Shown: one piece after another, positions 8,225 to 16,210 of the stretch | How positions within the stretch are numbered: the first letter of the stretch is position 1 | How the letters are laid out: every line of letters begins with the position of its first letter | Program-made: the position numbers and the translations under genes | Notes under the pieces: generated by a model | What the model was told of the DNA's origin: nothing | What the model saw: the letters and a program-made list of their open reading frames with translations, nothing else | Databases searched by the model: none | NCBI GenBank assembly: GCA_035549075.1 | Contig: DASZRT010000030.1 | Location: 1 to 64,000, forward strand | Direction: 5' to 3' | DNA from: DASZFV01 sp035549075 | Lineage (GTDB): Bacteria > Myxococcota_A > Polyangia > Fen-1088 | Length of the DNA: 64,000 bases

Positions 8225-9355
8225 CTACTGTTTGAGCGCCGTGCGCGCGCAGTCAGCCTTCGACTGATCGAGGCGCGTGCCGCCCGCGACCATCTCGAAG
8301 TCCGATGGTTGGATCGTGCGGAGGTCGTTGGCGCCGAGCCCTTTGCCGAGGACCGTGTCCCACTTCGCGGTCGTGCGCTCGTCGTCCTCGGACGTGAGCG
8401 CGATGTTGCCGCCGTCGGAGAGGATCATGCCGTAGTCGTGCATGGCCTGAGCGACGACGCGCGCGGCGTCGCTCGGCAGCGCGGCCTTGACGGCGGCGAG
8501 GCGATCGGTTCGCAGGCGCAGGCGCGCGCCGTAGGGCACGGCGTTCGGCAGCGAGTCGTGCGTCGTCGCGTGCGTCCCAGGGTGAACGAACGTGTTGTTC
8601 TCGATGATGTCGTTGGGGAGGATGAAGCGGATCGCGTGGTCGATGTGGCCGGCGGCCACCTCGTCGGCGTCGAACAGCAGCGCCGCGATCGGGAAGCCGC
8701 CCGCGTCGGCGCTCGTGCAGCCGTCGCCGCGGCCCGAGGCCGGCGGCGCCGACGACGTGTCCCAGATCGCGAGGCAGCCGCCTTTGTAGTCGCCGCTCGA
8801 GAAGTCGACGCGCCACTGCTCGTACAGGCGGTGCTCCTTCGGCGCGATGACGATGAGGTGGCAGTCGCCGTCGCCCGTGCAGTCGTACCCGCGCTCGCCC
8901 TCGAGGTGACCGCCAGCCGGGATCGGCACGGGCGCGAGATCGCAGTCGGGGTTGTACGAGTCGCCCGTGGGCGTGAACGTCTTCTTGGGCGCCGTGCCCG
9001 CGCCGTCGCACATGACGTGGATCGACGTGTCGATCTGCATGTGGCCCGCGCCCCAGCCGTGCGTTTGCAACGCGCCGATGATCGCCGTCGACTGCGAATC
9101 GACGGGCATCGCGTCCGCGCGCTGGTTCCACGCCGCGCTCGCAGGAAACAGCGGACGCGCGCACGAAGGCACATTCACCATCGACATGCCGCTGATGCCG
9201 CCGGTCGGCGTCGAGCCGCCGGCGCCCGTCGCGCCGCCGCTCGCGCCGGTCGAACCGCCGCTGTCACCGCCTCCGCCACCCGGCGTCGCCGCCTTGCCGC
9301 CGCAGGCCGAGGCCGCCGCCACCGACACGAACACGACGCACGCGTGGACTCGCAT
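8225..9355 (-). CDS. Secreted lipoprotein, uncharacterised
   Basis: The 376-residue product has a lipoprotein signal (AAASAC, Cys18) and a Gly/Ser/Thr linker to residue ~55. A globular domain follows with FPASAAWNQRADAMPVDSQS near its start, an NDIIENNTFVHPGTHAT stretch, a PYGARLRLR stretch and HDYGMILSDGGNIALTSEDD near the end. That PYGARLRL plus YGMILSD arrangement recurs in secreted bacterial proteins of unknown function that I have seen. At least six Cys residues could form disulphides. It is probably on the outer membrane or cell surface. It lies downstream of another lipoprotein gene on the same strand, separated by a strong terminator, so it is probably transcribed alone. Confidence 0.8.
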   Translation of the reverse strand: MRVHACVVFVSVAAASACGGKAATPGGGGGDSGGSTGASGGATGAGGSTPTGGISGMSMVNVPSCARPLFPASAAWNQRADAMPVDSQSTAIIGALQTHGWGAGHMQIDTSIHVMCDGAGTAPKKTFTPTGDSYNPDCDLAPVPIPAGGHLEGERGYDCTGDGDCHLIVIAPKEHRLYEQWRVDFSSGDYKGGCLAIWDTSSAPPASGRGDGCTSADAGGFPIAALLFDADEVAAGHIDHAIRFILPNDIIENNTFVHPGTHATTHDSLPNAVPYGARLRLRTDRLAAVKAALPSDAARVVAQAMHDYGMILSDGGNIALTSEDDERTTAKWDTVLGKGLGANDLRTIQPSDFEMVAGGTRLDQSKADCARTALKQ

Positions 9356-9399
9356 CGCGGTGATCGTAAGGCCGACGCGGCGATCACCGCAAGCGCCCC

Positions 9400-9440
9400 C
9401 AAAAACGCCGAGAGCCGGCGCGTCGCCGCACCGGCTCTCG
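9400..9440 (-). terminator. Rho-independent terminator of the 9466-10599 gene
   Basis: A perfect 10-base stem (cgagagccgg, 9409-9418, with 9431-9440) and 12-base loop are followed on the minus strand by gcgTTTTT. It lies 26 bases after the stop of the minus-strand lipoprotein gene. Confidence 0.85.
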
Positions 9441-9465
9441 AACGGATTTCTATGTCACGAACCGA

Positions 9466-10599
9466 TCAGCCGCCCGCGGCCGAGTCGACAGGCGCATCGA
9501 CGCCGCCGTCGGTCGCGGGCGCGTCGACTGGCGCGTCCACGCCGCCGTCGCCGACGGGCGTGTCGGTCGGCGCGTCCGTCGAAGCGTCCGTGCCGCCGTC
9601 CGGCGTCGGGCAGGCCGCGCCGGTGACGATCGCGATTCCCATCTGGTTGACGGTCGTGACGTCGATACCGCCCACGTTCATCGCGTCGTCCGCGTTGTAC
9701 GTCAGCGTCGTCCACTGGCCGGGAACGAGGTCGACGAAGCTCGACCTTGCCGTGTTGTAGCCCGCCATCTGCGACAGGTAGATCTGCCCTTGCAGCGGGC
9801 AGCCACCCGAGACCTCTTTGACCTTCGCCGTGACGGTGTAGCCGGTCCAGTTGTAGAGGGCGTTGGGGCTCGAGAACGCCTGGAAATCGATCTGATCGCC
9901 CACGACGTTGTACAGGACCGTGCCCTTGAGCGAGCCCGACGACGAGCTGCCGTTGACGTCGTTCGTGCCGTCCCACACGAGCATCGACGTGTGCGCGAGG
10001 TTCTCGGCGCCGTTCGGATCGTTCGTCGGCGTCGAGCCGTAGCCCGTGTAGTGCCAACCGGCGACGCCGCCATCGGCCGTGTCGAAGGTGTACGAAAGGT
10101 TCTGCGAGACCGGACCGCCGTCACCCGCGTCATCACCGGCATCCGCAACGCCGCCGTCGGGCGTGCCGGCATCCGGGACCACCGTCGGCGCGACGATGAC
10201 GTTGTCGATGAGAATCACGGCCGTCGGAGCCGGGACCGGCGGAGGCGTCGTGTCGCCGCCCGTGCCACCCGTCGCGGTCGTACCACCGGTGCCACCCGTC
10301 GCGCTGCCGCCCGTGCCGCCCGTCGCGGTCGTGCCACCCGTGCCGCCCGTCGCGGCGCCGCCGGTGCCGCCCGTCGGCGTCGTCGTGCCGCCCGTGCCGC
10401 CCGTCGACGTCGTGTCGCCGCCCGTGCCGCCCGTCGGCGTCGTGTCGCCACCCGTGCCGCCGGTGCTGCCCGTCGTGCCGCCGCCACCGCTGCCTCCCGT
10501 GCCACCCTTCTTCGGGCCGCTGTCGCTGCACCCCGTGAACGCGGTCGCGGCCATCATCGTTCCGACCAACGCAACTACGAGCGAGCTCTGCTTCAGCAT
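9466..10599 (-). CDS. Lipoprotein with TGG-rich linker and carbohydrate-binding-like domain
   Basis: The 377-residue product starts at ATG 10599 and has a lipoprotein signal (AFTGC, Cys24). Residues ~30-120 are degenerate TGGTGG/DTTPTGG repeats. Residues ~165-335 have features of a galactose-binding or CBM-like jelly roll: a YTFDTADGGVAGWHYTG opening, NWTGYTVTAKVK, and PGQWTTLTYNAD. The last ~45 residues are Asp/Ala/Thr/Pro rich. Such proteins are usually surface lipoproteins of myxobacteria. A polysaccharide ligand is inference only. The gene has its own upstream region with an inverted repeat, and its own terminator. Confidence 0.82.
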   Translation of the reverse strand: MLKQSSLVVALVGTMMAATAFTGCSDSGPKKGGTGGSGGGGTTGSTGGTGGDTTPTGGTGGDTTSTGGTGGTTTPTGGTGGAATGGTGGTTATGGTGGSATGGTGGTTATGGTGGDTTPPPVPAPTAVILIDNVIVAPTVVPDAGTPDGGVADAGDDAGDGGPVSQNLSYTFDTADGGVAGWHYTGYGSTPTNDPNGAENLAHTSMLVWDGTNDVNGSSSSGSLKGTVLYNVVGDQIDFQAFSSPNALYNWTGYTVTAKVKEVSGGCPLQGQIYLSQMAGYNTARSSFVDLVPGQWTTLTYNADDAMNVGGIDVTTVNQMGIAIVTGAACPTPDGGTDASTDAPTDTPVGDGGVDAPVDAPATDGGVDAPVDSAAGG

Positions 10600-10650
10600 G
10601 GGGGTCCTCTCAATTAAGCGGTTGCGGATCCTGCAACTACGACGCGCCGA

Positions 10651-10676
10651 CGTTTATCACCAACCGACGATAAACG
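10651..10676. promoter_or_regulatory. Inverted repeat (possible operator) upstream of the 9466-10599 gene
   Basis: CGTTTATC and its exact reverse complement GATAAACG are separated by 10 bases, in the 164-base gap between the thioesterase stop and the lipoprotein start. The half-sites are AT-rich against a GC-rich background and their centres are 18 bases apart. No T-run follows, so it looks more like a dimeric regulator site than a terminator. Confidence 0.5.
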
Positions 10677-10763
10677 GAATCGGGTTCGCGCCTGTTTTTT
10701 CGTTGATTCAGCCGACGCCCGAACGTTGGAAACGGCTCAGGGTGCGACGATTCGTCCGCGTGG

Positions 10764-11222
10764 TCAGCGACCCTTGGCCATCTCGCCACGCAAGGTCATG
10801 CAGGTGCTGCTCGCGCGCGCGACGAGGCTCCGTTTCTCGTCGAACACATCGCACTCGGTGAGGCCCACGGTGCGCCCACGCTTCACGACCCTGCCCTCGG
10901 CGCGCAGCCGACCGCGCCAAACCGGCTTCATGAAGTTGATCTTGAGCTCGATCGTCGTGAACGACTCGCCTCTGCCGAGCTCGGAAGCGTAAGCCATCCC
11001 CATGGCCGCGTCGCTGATGTCGCACAGCACGCCGCCGTGGAGCGTACCCAACGGATTGTAGAAGCGCCCGTCGATCTCGATCTCCATCGTGGCGATCCCG
11101 GGGCCGTACTCGACGAGCCGAAACCCGAGGAACGACGCAATGGGCGGCGGCGGCAGCGTCGACGGGTCTTTCAGCGCGCGCTGAAGAATGTCGTACAGAT
11201 CTTCAGGCGGCTCCTCGGCCAT
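10764..11222 (-). CDS. PaaI-family (hotdog) acyl-CoA thioesterase
   Basis: Predicted to hydrolyse acyl- or aryl-acyl-CoA. The 152-residue single hotdog fold has the family signature NPLGTLHGGVLCDISDAAMG: Asn56, the HGG turn at 62-64, and acidic residues on the long helix. A typical ELKINFMKPVWRGRLRAEGRVVKRGRT strand set follows. The substrate cannot be inferred from context, since neighbours are a lipoprotein and a divergent haem-binding protein. Confidence 0.88.
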   Translation of the reverse strand: MAEEPPEDLYDILQRALKDPSTLPPPPIASFLGFRLVEYGPGIATMEIEIDGRFYNPLGTLHGGVLCDISDAAMGMAYASELGRGESFTTIELKINFMKPVWRGRLRAEGRVVKRGRTVGLTECDVFDEKRSLVARASSTCMTLRGEMAKGR

Positions 11223-11296
11223 CGCCCGACTGTCGCAGGCGTCACGTTGCGGTGCAACCTCTTGAGCCGCGCGCCGACGTCGCCTATCGTGCCCAC

Positions 11297-11800
11297 ATGT
11301 CGCCCCGACTGAAGAAGCTGTTGAAGCTGGCGGTGGTCGCGGGGGTGGTGGGCTTCGTGGTGTTGCAGGTCTTCCCCGCCAAGGTCATCGGCATCCCCAC
11401 GCAAGACATCGGCACCAACCCGCCCGAGCGCTTCGACATCGGCGCGCCGCCCGAGGTCGCCGAGATCCTGCGGCACGCGTGCTTCGACTGCCATACCAAC
11501 GAGACGAAGTGGCCGCTCTACGCGCGGCTCGCGCCCGGCTCGTGGCTCATGGCGCGCGACGTCCACAACGGCCGCAACCACCTGAACATGTCGAAGTGGG
11601 GCGACGCCGACGAGGACGAGCGCCAGACCGACAAGGAGAACTGCTGGGAGCAAATCCAGCAGGGCGACATGCCGCCGTGGTTCTACATCTACCCGCTGCA
11701 CCCGAAGGCGAAGCTGTCGGACGCGCAGAAGGCGACGCTCAAGGCGTGGTTCCTCAAAGACAAGAAAGAGGACGGCAAGAAGGACGACGCCAAGAAGTAG
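11297..11800 (+). CDS. Membrane-anchored haem-binding (cytochrome-like) protein
   Basis: The 167-residue product has one N-terminal membrane helix (residues ~9-27) and a single c-type haem motif CFDCH (Cys62, Cys65, His66). The arrangement (HACFDCHTNETKWP, then NHLNMSKW, then GDMPPWFYIYPLHPKAKLSDAQK) matches the haem-binding domain family Haem_bd. The tail is charged (Lys/Asp). Start: ATG 11297 places the membrane helix at the N-terminus; an in-frame extension to 11252 has no support. It probably faces the periplasm and moves electrons; the partner is unknown. Confidence 0.85.
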   Translation: MSPRLKKLLKLAVVAGVVGFVVLQVFPAKVIGIPTQDIGTNPPERFDIGAPPEVAEILRHACFDCHTNETKWPLYARLAPGSWLMARDVHNGRNHLNMSKWGDADEDERQTDKENCWEQIQQGDMPPWFYIYPLHPKAKLSDAQKATLKAWFLKDKKEDGKKDDAKK

Positions 11801-11816
11801 GCGCGTCGGCGCGGCC

Positions 11817-12296
11817 GTGTCGAAGGTCCCGGTCACGATGGCGGTGCGCGCGCTGCGCGCCGCGAAGGTCGAGCTCGAGCCGCACCTCTACGCCTGGCAC
11901 CCGCATGGCGGCACGCGCGCGTCGGCCGAGGCCCTGGGCGTCGACGAGCACGCCGTCATGAAGACGTTGATCTTCGAGGACCAGGCGCGCGCCCCGCTGT
12001 GCATCCTCATGCACGGCGACCGCGAGGTGTCGACCAAACAGCTCGCGCGCGTCGTCGGCGCCAAAACCGTCGGCCCCTGCGCGCCCGACGTGGCCGACCG
12101 CCACTCGGGCTACCAGGTCGGCGGCACGTCGCCCTTCGGCCTGCGGCGCGCGATGCCCATCTACGCCGAGCGCAGCATCCTCGAGCTGCCCCGCATCTAC
12201 ATCAACGGCGGCGCCCGCGGCTTCCTGGTCGCCCTCGACCCCCGCGAGCTGGTCCGCGTTCTCGCCGTCACGCCCGTCGACGTCGCGATCGTATGA
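11817..12296 (+). CDS. ybaK: YbaK/EbsC-type aminoacyl-tRNA deacylase
   Basis: Predicted Cys-tRNA(Pro) deacylase that clears tRNA mischarged by prolyl-tRNA synthetase. The 159-residue product has the YbaK/ProRS editing fold: the AEALGVDEHAVMKTLIF segment, the VSTKQLARVVGAKTV segment, YQVGGTSPFGLRR and IYINGGARGFLVALDP. The start is GTG 11817. The TGA overlaps the ATG of the next gene (ATGA), so the two are probably co-translated. Confidence 0.92.
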   Translation: MSKVPVTMAVRALRAAKVELEPHLYAWHPHGGTRASAEALGVDEHAVMKTLIFEDQARAPLCILMHGDREVSTKQLARVVGAKTVGPCAPDVADRHSGYQVGGTSPFGLRRAMPIYAERSILELPRIYINGGARGFLVALDPRELVRVLAVTPVDVAIV

Positions 12297-13156
12297 AGAC
12301 CTTCGCCCTCGCGTTCGTTGGCCTGGCTCTCTCGGCGTGCATGCCGCCCTCATGGGGCGCCAACGCGCTCCTCCACCCGACGCGCCACGTGTCGACGCGG
12401 GAGCCCGATCGCCCGTTCGACGCCGTCGAGTGGGCGGGCGAAGGCGTGAAGCTCGAAGGCTGGTGGTTCCACACGACCAGCCCGAGGCGCGCGACGCTCG
12501 TCTATTTGCACGGCGTCTCCGACAACCGCGGGTCGAGCGTCGGCATCGCCGACCACTTCGTGCCGGTGGGGTTCGACGTCGTCTCGTACGACAGCCGCGC
12601 CCACGGCGAATCGACGGGCGACGCGTGCACCTACGGCTACTGGGAGAAGGTCGATCTCGCGCGCGTCCTCGACCGCTTGCCGCCGGGGCCGGTCGTCGTC
12701 ATGGGGACGTCGTTGGGCGGCGCCGTCGCGCTGCAGGCCGCGGCGAAGGACGCGCGCATCTCGGCCGTGGTCGCCGTCGCGCCGTTCTCCGATCTGCGCA
12801 CGGTGGCGAGCGAGCGCGCCCCTTTCTTCGCGAGCCGAGGCAACTTGGACGACGCGTTCCGTTTGGCCGAAGCCGAGGCACACTTTCGCGTCGACGAGGT
12901 CAGCCCCGTGGCCGCGGCGCCCCACATCCGGGTGCCGGTGCTGCTCGTGCACGGCGACGCCGACCAGGAGACGCCCTACGCGCACTCGAAACGGATCTTC
13001 GCGGCGCTCGGCGGACCGAAGCGGCTCATCACGATCGCCGGCGGTGGCCACCGAGGCGGCTTCACGCCCGCGACCTGGCGCGAGGTCGACGCCTGGATCG
13101 ACGGCGCGCTTGCCCACCCCGCCCCCCCGGCGTCAAGCCGCTCGGGCGGGCGGTGA
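12293..13156 (+). CDS. Lipoprotein alpha/beta hydrolase
   Basis: The 287-residue product has a lipoprotein-type signal (LALSAC, Cys16). The catalytic triad of the fold is visible: nucleophile Ser140 in GTSLGG, acid in HGDADQETP (Asp222 or Asp224), and His253 in AGGGHRGGF. The oxyanion-side motif is YLHGVSDNRGS. It resembles the serine aminopeptidase / monoacylglycerol-lipase-like branch. The substrate is unknown; an envelope ester or lipid is likely. It shares an ATGA overlap with ybaK. Confidence 0.87.
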   Translation: MKTFALAFVGLALSACMPPSWGANALLHPTRHVSTREPDRPFDAVEWAGEGVKLEGWWFHTTSPRRATLVYLHGVSDNRGSSVGIADHFVPVGFDVVSYDSRAHGESTGDACTYGYWEKVDLARVLDRLPPGPVVVMGTSLGGAVALQAAAKDARISAVVAVAPFSDLRTVASERAPFFASRGNLDDAFRLAEAEAHFRVDEVSPVAAAPHIRVPVLLVHGDADQETPYAHSKRIFAALGGPKRLITIAGGGHRGGFTPATWREVDAWIDGALAHPAPPASSRSGGR

Positions 13157-13172
13157 GTCGATTCCCGGGGTG

Positions 13173-13201
13173 TTGGCAAATTTGAAATAATGAAATATCT
13201 A
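13173..13201 (+). promoter_or_regulatory. AT-rich promoter-like segment before the 13272 small gene
   Basis: TTGGCA (13173-13178), a 17-base spacer and TATCTA (13196-13201) lie in the only AT-rich stretch of the gap. The -35 is good and the -10 matches only in its first half. Confidence 0.3.
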
Positions 13202-13271
13202 CGTGGTCTTGCATGGCCATATGCGGTGTCACGGGCCCGGCCGGAGCTTCCGTGTTAGGACCGCCGACGTC

Positions 13272-13451
13272 ATGCGGAAGGTCAACGGCTTGTGGCACCA
13301 CAAGAACCCGGTCGACGCCCGCCCGTCGTTCGACGAGCGGGTGCACTGGCACCTGCGACATGCGCGCGCCTGTGGGTGCCGCGCCATCCCGAAGCACGTC
13401 GCCCAGACGCTGCGTGACCGCGGCATCCAGCTCCCGGCCCGCAAGGACTGA
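13272..13451 (+). CDS. Small conserved-looking hypothetical protein
   Basis: A 59-residue basic protein beginning MRKVNGLWHHKNPVDARPSFDERV, then WHLRHARACGCRAIP and TLRDRGIQLP. ATG 13272 is chosen because the residues before it look random; the open frame runs back to 13203. The H-x3-CxC cluster could bind metal. There is no signal peptide. It is preceded by an AT-rich promoter-like segment and ends 10 bases before the convergent ZIP gene. Function unknown; it may not be real. Confidence 0.5.
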   Translation: MRKVNGLWHHKNPVDARPSFDERVHWHLRHARACGCRAIPKHVAQTLRDRGIQLPARKD

Positions 13452-13461
13452 CCGCTCGCGA

Positions 13462-14277
13462 TCAGTGCAAGACGGCCTGTAGGACCATCGTCAGCATGAA
13501 GCCGGCGACCAGGCCGGCCGAGGCGGTGCCTTCGTGGCCGTGGCTGTGTGACTCCGGGATGATCTCGTTCGACGTGATGTAGATCAGCGTCCCGCCGGCG
13601 AGCGCCAGGATGAAGGGCATCGCGGCCGTCGCCAGGCCCGCGAGCGCGTCGCCGAGGACCGCGGCGCCGGGGATCACGAGGCCGGTCGCGGCGACCAACA
13701 AGAAGCCGCGCCGGCCCGAAACGCCGCCCTGCCGGAGCGGCGCCGCCATGACTAGGCCCTCGCAGGCGTTCTGAACGCCGACGGCGATCGCCAGCAACAT
13801 CCCGAGGTGCGACTCGCCCGGCACGGCGAAGCCCGCGCCGATCGCCAGGCCCTCGGGCAGGCGGTGCAGCGTCAGCGCGCCGACGACGGCGTAGCCGCGG
13901 CGCGCTTCGCCGGGCTCGTGCTCGTCGTGGTGGCGATCGTGGACGTCGTGGCCGGGCGCGTGGCCGAGGTGCTCGTGGTGGCCGCCCGCGTGGTGGTGCG
14001 GGATGAAGCGATCCATGACGGCGGCGAGCGCGACGCCGACCAAGAAGCCGGCGATGACGAGCGCGAGGCGGCCGACGTCGAGCCCTTCGGCCGTGCGGAC
14101 GCCGTGGACAGCCTCGCTCAGCAGGCCCAGCGTCGCGGCCGCGAGCATGAGCCCGGCGCCGAGGCCGAGGATGCCGTCGTAGGCGCGGCGCGGGATCGAC
14201 CGCACGAAGACGAACGGGAGCGCACCCAGGCTCGTCGCGAGCCCGGAGCCCGCCGCCGCGACGAGACCCACGTTCAT
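13462..14277 (-). CDS. ZIP-family divalent metal transporter
   Basis: The 271-residue inner-membrane protein has about eight hydrophobic helices. The ZIP metal-path motifs are present: HRLPEG in helix 4 and QNACEG in helix 5. A His-rich cytoplasmic loop (HHHAGGHH, then HDVHDRHHDEHEP, ~94-120) follows helix 3, as is usual for Zn/Fe importers. The metal is probably Zn2+ or Fe2+. It is divergent from folK with about 50 bases between starts. Confidence 0.93.
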   Translation of the reverse strand: MNVGLVAAAGSGLATSLGALPFVFVRSIPRRAYDGILGLGAGLMLAAATLGLLSEAVHGVRTAEGLDVGRLALVIAGFLVGVALAAVMDRFIPHHHAGGHHEHLGHAPGHDVHDRHHDEHEPGEARRGYAVVGALTLHRLPEGLAIGAGFAVPGESHLGMLLAIAVGVQNACEGLVMAAPLRQGGVSGRRGFLLVAATGLVIPGAAVLGDALAGLATAAMPFILALAGGTLIYITSNEIIPESHSHGHEGTASAGLVAGFMLTMVLQAVLH

Positions 14278-14329
14278 CGCGGGCGGTTCTACACTAAAGT
14301 GCGGGCGTGGTCCTCTCGGTGGCAGCGTG

Positions 14330-14818
14330 ATGACGACGGCGTATCTCGCCTTCGGTGCGAACCTCGGCGACAGAGCCGCGGCGATCGCGGCCGCGCTCGT
14401 GCAGCTCGAAGCCGCCGGCGTCCACGTCGTGGCGCGCTCGCCGGTCTACGAGACCGACCCCGTGACGGCGGATCCGCAGCCGCTGTACCTCAACGCCGCC
14501 GCGCGCGTCGAGACGACGCTGGCCGCCGACGAGCTGCTGGCGCTGTGCCTCGCCGTCGAGCGCGCGCTCGGCCGCGAGCGCCCGCCCGGCACGACGTCGC
14601 CCGCGCCGCGCTTCATCGACGTCGACCTCTTGCTGTACGGCGACGCCGTGATCGATCGCCCGCACGTCAAGGTGCCGCACCCTCGCCTGCTCGAGCGCGC
14701 CTTCGTGCGCATCCCGCTCGCCGACGTCGCCGAGCGGGGCCTGCGCCACCCCGTGACCGGCGACGCGCTCGACCACGCGAGCGCGCACCCCGGTGTCAGA
14801 CGTTTAAGCGCTTTTTGA
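14330..14818 (+). CDS. folK: 6-hydroxymethyl-7,8-dihydropterin pyrophosphokinase
   Basis: Transfers pyrophosphate from ATP to 6-hydroxymethyl-dihydropterin in folate synthesis. Signature segments are LAFGANLGDR, SPVYETDPV, the LNAAARVET strand, and PRFIDVDLLLYGD carrying the Mg-binding Asp pair, then VPHPRLLERAFV. ATG 14330 is preferred over the GTG immediately before it. The product is 162 residues. The last 23 bases overlap the convergent decarboxylase gene. Confidence 0.95.
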   Translation: MTTAYLAFGANLGDRAAAIAAALVQLEAAGVHVVARSPVYETDPVTADPQPLYLNAAARVETTLAADELLALCLAVERALGRERPPGTTSPAPRFIDVDLLLYGDAVIDRPHVKVPHPRLLERAFVRIPLADVAERGLRHPVTGDALDHASAHPGVRRLSAF

Positions 14819-15740
14819 AGTCGGCGATGGTAGAGGCCAGGCCCTCTTCGAGCGGCACGCGCGGCGCCCACTGGTCGAGCAGCTGCTGGGCGCGCGAGAT
14901 GTCGGGCTTGCGGCGCGTCGGATCGTCCTGCGGCAGCGGCGCGCGGATGATCTCCGAGCGCGACTTCGCGAGCTTCTTCGTCATCTCGGCCAGCTCGAGC
15001 ACCGTCGTCTCGCGCGGGTTGCCGAGGTTGACGGGATCCGAGCCGTGGCCGCTCGCCATGAGGCGGACGAAGCCCTCGACGAGATCGCTCACGAAGCAGA
15101 ACGAGCGCGTCTGCTGGCCTTCGCCGTAGACGGTGATGGGCTCGTGGCGCAGCGCCTGCACGGCGAAGTTCGAGACGACGCGCCCGTCGTTCTCGTGCAT
15201 GCGCGGGCCGTACGTGTTGAAGATGCGCGCGATGCGCACCTGCACGTCGAACTGGCGCGCGTACGAGACGGCGAGCGCCTCGGCGCAGCGCTTGCCCTCG
15301 TCGTAGCAGGCGCGCGGGCCGATGGGGTTGACGTTGCCCCAGTACTCCTCGCGCTGCGGGTGCACCGTCGGATCGCCATAGACCTCCGACGTCGACGCGA
15401 TGAGGATGCGCGCCTTCGCCTCGCGCGCGAGGTCGAGCATGTTGAGCGTGCCCTCGACGGCCGTGCGGATCGTGCGCACGGGGTTGCGCTGATAGTGGAT
15501 GGGCGAGGCGGGGCAAGCGAGGTGGTAGACCTCGTCGACCTCCATCGTCAGCGCCTCGGTGACGTCGTGGCGCATGAGCTCGAAGCGCCGGTTCTCGAGC
15601 AGGTGCTCGACGTTCGCCCGCGTGCCCGTGAAGAAGTTGTCGAGGCACACGACCTCGTGGCCGTCGGCGAGCAAGCGCTCGCACAGGTGCGAGCCCACGA
15701 AACCCGAACCGCCCGTGACCAAGATGCGTCTGCGTGACAT
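14796..15740 (-). CDS. UDP-glucuronate decarboxylase (UDP-xylose synthase), SDR family
   Basis: Predicted to convert UDP-glucuronate to UDP-xylose for surface polysaccharide. The 314-residue extended SDR has the NAD motif GGSGFVGSH (10-18) and catalytic Thr/Ser-Glu in STSEVYGD (118-119), plus Tyr146 and Lys150 in YDEGK. The YHLACPASPIHYQ and NPIGPRACYDEGKR segments are characteristic of UXS enzymes. ATG 15740 directly precedes the Rossmann strand; the longer frame to 15905 would add ~55 odd residues. It is divergent from the PilZ gene. Confidence 0.92.
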   Translation of the reverse strand: MSRRRILVTGGSGFVGSHLCERLLADGHEVVCLDNFFTGTRANVEHLLENRRFELMRHDVTEALTMEVDEVYHLACPASPIHYQRNPVRTIRTAVEGTLNMLDLAREAKARILIASTSEVYGDPTVHPQREEYWGNVNPIGPRACYDEGKRCAEALAVSYARQFDVQVRIARIFNTYGPRMHENDGRVVSNFAVQALRHEPITVYGEGQQTRSFCFVSDLVEGFVRLMASGHGSDPVNLGNPRETTVLELAEMTKKLAKSRSEIIRAPLPQDDPTRRKPDISRAQQLLDQWAPRVPLEEGLASTIADFKKRLNV

Positions 15741-15825
15741 GCGATGGAGTGATACACCGGACCCTTCGAGCAGCGCAAAGTCGGGGCCCAAGTCTGGTAC
15801 CATGTTGGCTCGCAGGGAGGACCCG

Positions 15826-16200
15826 ATGCCCGTAGACGCCGGCTTCAAGGGTGGCCCCGCTGGGGGACCGCCCACCGACGGAGAGCGCCGTGAAGGGCCC
15901 CGCATCCCGATCGAGATGTGGGTCGAAGAGACGACGGACTCGGAGCGCTACTTCCGGCGCGCCGGCAACCTGTCGCGCGGCGGGCTCGGGCTCGACCACA
16001 CGATCCCGCTGCCGCTCGGCACGGTGGTGCACCTGACCTTCACGCTGCCGGGCGACTCGGCCTCGGTTCGCGTCTCGGGCGAGATCGTCTCGACGACGGG
16101 GCCCGACGAGCTGCGCATGGGCGTGAAGTTCATCGGCGTGTCGGACGAGGCGCGCACGAAGATCGACGCGTATTTAGCGCGCGTCGGCATCTCGGTCTAA
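15826..16200 (+). CDS. PilZ-domain protein (predicted c-di-GMP receptor)
   Basis: The 124-residue single-domain protein carries both PilZ ligand motifs: RREGPR (21-26, the RxxxR arm) and NLSRGGL (48-54, the (D/N)xSxxG motif). The LRMGVKFIGVSDEARTKIDAYL end is typical. The start at ATG 15826 has GGGAGG 7 bases upstream; ATG 15802 is in frame but lacks a ribosome site. It is likely cytoplasmic, coupling c-di-GMP to motility or exopolysaccharide. The adjacent UDP-xylose synthase gene is suggestive but divergent. Confidence 0.88.
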   Translation: MPVDAGFKGGPAGGPPTDGERREGPRIPIEMWVEETTDSERYFRRAGNLSRGGLGLDHTIPLPLGTVVHLTFTLPGDSASVRVSGEIVSTTGPDELRMGVKFIGVSDEARTKIDAYLARVGISV

Positions 16201-16210
16201 CCTCGGCCGC

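Noticed and set aside
10240..10500. Short regular repeats that might suggest a CRISPR array
   Set aside because: They are degenerate codon repeats for TGG-type linkers in a lipoprotein gene, with no unique spacers.
13173..13188. Sigma-54 promoter suggested by TTGGCA
   Set aside because: The -12 GC element is absent at the required spacing.
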